NCBI GenBank assembly: GCA_009702945.1
Contig: WLGZ01000056.1
Location: forward strand, 1 to 6,496
Direction: 5' to 3'
DNA length: 6,496 nt
DNA from: Actinomycetota bacterium
GTDB lineage: Bacteria > Actinomycetota > Actinomycetes > S36-B12 > UBA5976
Program-made: the position numbers and the translations under genes
The notes under the pieces: generated by a model
The model's database searches: none
Told to the model about the DNA's origin: nothing
What the model saw: only the letters and a program-made list of their open reading frames with translations
Shown here: one piece after another, positions 4,331 to 6,496 of the stretch
How positions within the stretch are numbered: the first letter of the stretch is position 1
Layout of the letters: the number at the start of each line of letters is the position of its first letter

Positions 4331-6496
4331 TTAACGAAGGCTGGCACCAAAGGATTTAGCAGCAGCATCTACTCCGGCTTGGCGGGCAGCAGCTACTTCT
4401 TCAGCAGCAAGAGTTCGATCTTGAGCGCGGAATCGCAGGGCAAATGCCAACGACTTATGACCCTCGGCAACCTGGGAACCTTCGTAAACATCGAATAGCC
4501 GAATGTCTTCGAGCAACTCCCCGGCAGCATCGCGAACCACATTCAAAACATCGGTAGCCGCAACATCTGCTTTAACAACGAGCGCGATGTCTTCCTTTGC
4601 AACTGGGAAAGTCCAGATTGCTGGAGCGGATGCAACAACGTTTGCTGCTGCAAGTAGCGCAGAAAGATTTAGTTCCAATGCAACTGCGCGTTTTGGTAGA
4701 CCAAGATTTTCTAAAGCTCTCGGCGCAAGTTCGCCGGCGTAACCAATTAGCTCGCCATTGATTGAAAGCGCAGCACAACGTCCTGGGTGCCAAGGTGCGT
4801 TATCCCCTGCGGCTACTTCAATCTCAACGCCAAGTTCAATGCCAAGCGCTAACGCAATATCAATTGCATCGCTCCACGCTGCTGGAGTTGGCTTTGCACC
4901 TAGTGCAGCAGGCTTAAGTGCACCAGCTAGCAACACACCTAAGTGAAGTGGTTGTTCGGGAAGTAATGCTTCCAAGGCAGCAATGTCAGCCGCGCTTGGG
5001 CGCTGTAGTACTGAAGGGCGTGGTGGATTTGTTACACCAGTTGCACTCTGTTTGGCAGAAAGCAAACTAACGGAGGCAATTTCAAACAATGCAACATCGG
5101 TAAAGCCTCGTGAGATGTTTCGAGCAAGCGCTCCAGTTAGTCCCGGTAGCAATGTTGTGCGCATCAAAGGTTGTTCATCAGATAGCGCGTTTGCAAGCTG
5201 AACTGCGTGACGACGAGAATCTTTAGCTGGAATTCCTAGGGCATCGAATTCAGCGACGCCAACGAATGGATAGTTACGAACTTCAACTAGCCCGCGACCA
5301 GCAAGGTGCAGTCCAGCGCGACGTTGTAGTTTTTGTAATTCAGTTAGTCCTCGACCAGCTGGCGCGGTCGGCAAAGTTGCTGGAACTTTTTCATAGCCAT
5401 CAATTCGAATGACTTCTTCAACCAAATCAATTGCAGCAGCTAAGTCTGGGCGCCAAGTTGGTGTCCGAACTGACCATGGCGTCTTTGAAGAATCAACTGA
5501 GCAGCCAAGTGAAACCAAAATCTTTTCCACGCTTGCTGCATCGTAAGTATGTCCAGCAACTTGGCCAGGCAGACTCGGATCAAATGAAATCAGGGTTGGA
5601 TCTGGTGCTTGTTCAACTCCAGAAGTTCCTTCAAAGCTTGCTCCCCCGTGCTCGATCAATAGCTGAGCAAAACGGGCTGAGGCAACTGGTGGCAACATGC
5701 GATCAACACCGCGCTCGAGGCGACGGGATGCTTCCGAGGAAAGTTTGTGACGACGACTCATCTTTGCAATTACTGCCGGATTGAAGTGCGCAGCTTCCAG
5801 CACTACTCGCGTAGTTGTATCTGAAATCTCGCTGTAAGCACCACCCATAACACCAGCCAAGGAAAGCACGCGGGCATCATCGGCAATGACTAAGTCTTCA
5901 GTTGTCAGATCGCGCTTTACGCCATCCAGAGTTTCTACCGTTTCGCCGGCTTTAGCCCAGCGTGCTCGAATCGTTCCGGTGATCTTGTCCGCATCGAAGG
6001 CATGAAGTGGTTGACCAAGTTCAAACATGACGTAGTTAGTTAGATCTACGGCAAGGGAAATTGAGCGAACTCCGACCGCAGCCAAACGGGCCTTAATGAA
6101 ATCTGGAGTTGGCGCTGCTGGGTTGTAATTACCTAGCGTGCGAAGTACTAATAGATCACAAGCTTGGTAATCATCACTGGCTGCCGGAATAACAGTGCCA
6201 CCAGCTTCTGGCAGATCGGCCAAAACTAAACCTGGATCGCTGAAGGAAACACCTTGAGAAATTGCAGCTTCTCTTGCCATACCGCGCATACTCACTGCAT
6301 AACCGCGATCTGGAGTAACTGAAATGTCTAGAACTTCATCGCCTAATCCAAGGATTGGGAATGCGTTGTCGCCAGGCGTGGCAGATCCGGCTGGCAAAAT
6401 CAAAATGCCATCGTGCTCATCGCCAATTCCAAGTTCACGAACTGAACAAATCATGCCATCAGAGATGTGACCGTAAGTTTCGCGAGTTGCAATGGT
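4331..6496 (-). CDS. pheT: Phenylalanyl-tRNA synthetase beta subunit (PheT), N-terminus outside the window
   Basis: The frame stays open to the right edge: the codons before the ATG at 6454 read GHISDG-MICSVRELGIG, the conserved tRNA-binding OB domain, so that ATG is internal. About 721 residues are visible; the family is usually near 800-830, so roughly 100 are missing. In visible numbering: end of the OB domain (1-45); B3/B4 editing domain (about 105-265) with ELGQPLHAFD (His165), VVLEAAHF (Glu234), LAGVMGG and ASRRLERGVD; B5 domain (about 295-375) with TPTWRPDL and DLVEEVIRIDGYEKVP; the catalytic-like core (about 380-600); and the C-terminal anticodon-binding FDX-ACB domain (about 628-721) with FPVAKEDIALVV, IRLFDVYEG and GHKSLAFALRF. 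With PheS it forms the alpha2-beta2 enzyme that charges tRNA-Phe; the beta subunit edits Tyr-tRNA-Phe and binds tRNA. pheS would be expected just right of the window. Placement ahead of argC is typical of Actinobacteria. Confidence 0.97.
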   Translation of the reverse strand, partial: TIATRETYGHISDGMICSVRELGIGDEHDGILILPAGSATPGDNAFPILGLGDEVLDISVTPDRGYAVSMRGMAREAAISQGVSFSDPGLVLADLPEAGGTVIPAASDDYQACDLLVLRTLGNYNPAAPTPDFIKARLAAVGVRSISLAVDLTNYVMFELGQPLHAFDADKITGTIRARWAKAGETVETLDGVKRDLTTEDLVIADDARVLSLAGVMGGAYSEISDTTTRVVLEAAHFNPAVIAKMSRRHKLSSEASRRLERGVDRMLPPVASARFAQLLIEHGGASFEGTSGVEQAPDPTLISFDPSLPGQVAGHTYDAASVEKILVSLGCSVDSSKTPWSVRTPTWRPDLAAAIDLVEEVIRIDGYEKVPATLPTAPAGRGLTELQKLQRRAGLHLAGRGLVEVRNYPFVGVAEFDALGIPAKDSRRHAVQLANALSDEQPLMRTTLLPGLTGALARNISRGFTDVALFEIASVSLLSAKQSATGVTNPPRPSVLQRPSAADIAALEALLPEQPLHLGVLLAGALKPAALGAKPTPAAWSDAIDIALALGIELGVEIEVAAGDNAPWHPGRCAALSINGELIGYAGELAPRALENLGLPKRAVALELNLSALLAAANVVASAPAIWTFPVAKEDIALVVKADVAATDVLNVVRDAAGELLEDIRLFDVYEGSQVAEGHKSLAFALRFRAQDRTLAAEEVAAARQAGVDAAAKSFGASLR

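Noticed and set aside
5431..5784. Open frame of 117 codons on the + strand inside pheT
   Set aside because: It is antisense to the B3/B4-B5 domains of PheT, with no recognisable product or start signal.

Overview
The window looks like a compact, moderate-GC bacterial chromosome segment, most likely from a streamlined actinobacterium. The order pheT then arginine-biosynthesis genes starting with argC, with argR inside the arg cluster and just ahead of argH, is the arrangement familiar from Actinobacteria (for example Mycobacterium and Streptomyces). Base composition is well below that of high-GC members: rows counted by hand in the arg/pheT genes give about 48-50% GC. A low-GC planktonic lineage such as the freshwater acI group would fit, but that placement is inference.

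Layout. Positions 1-549 (+ strand) hold a two-gene type II toxin-antitoxin module: a YefM/Phd-type antitoxin (44-292) and a RelE-type mRNA interferase (289-549), joined by an ATGA overlap. Ahead of it sits a promoter whose -35 and -10 regions each coincide with a TGTACA hexamer, the core operator motif known for YefM-YoeB. Everything else is on the - strand, read from right to left: the C-terminal ~721 codons of pheT (4331-6496, running off the right edge), a 55-base regulatory gap, then argC (3244-4275), argB (2486-3247), argR (2019-2489) and argH (546-1979). argC/argB and argB/argR overlap by ATGA; argR and argH are 39 bases apart, and argH has its own strong Shine-Dalgarno and a GTG start.

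How the parts work together. ArgB (step 2), ArgC (step 3) and ArgH (last step) are arginine-pathway enzymes and ArgR is the arginine-responsive repressor. The gap ahead of argC carries a plausible promoter that would place transcription start at or next to the argC ATG (a leaderless mRNA), and two ArgR-box-like palindromes 20 bases apart that cover its -10 and -35. The enzymes usually interleaved in actinobacterial arg clusters (argJ, argD, argF, argG) are not in this window.

Most notable observations: the compacted argC-argB-argR-argH cluster; a short ArgB without the N-terminal extension and part of the C-terminal region linked to arginine feedback; the toxin gene and argH meeting tail-to-tail with both stop codons inside one CTAG; and two apparently leaderless, operator-covered promoters. 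I found no strong evidence of a wholly new system. There is no gene-free stretch longer than 55 bases.
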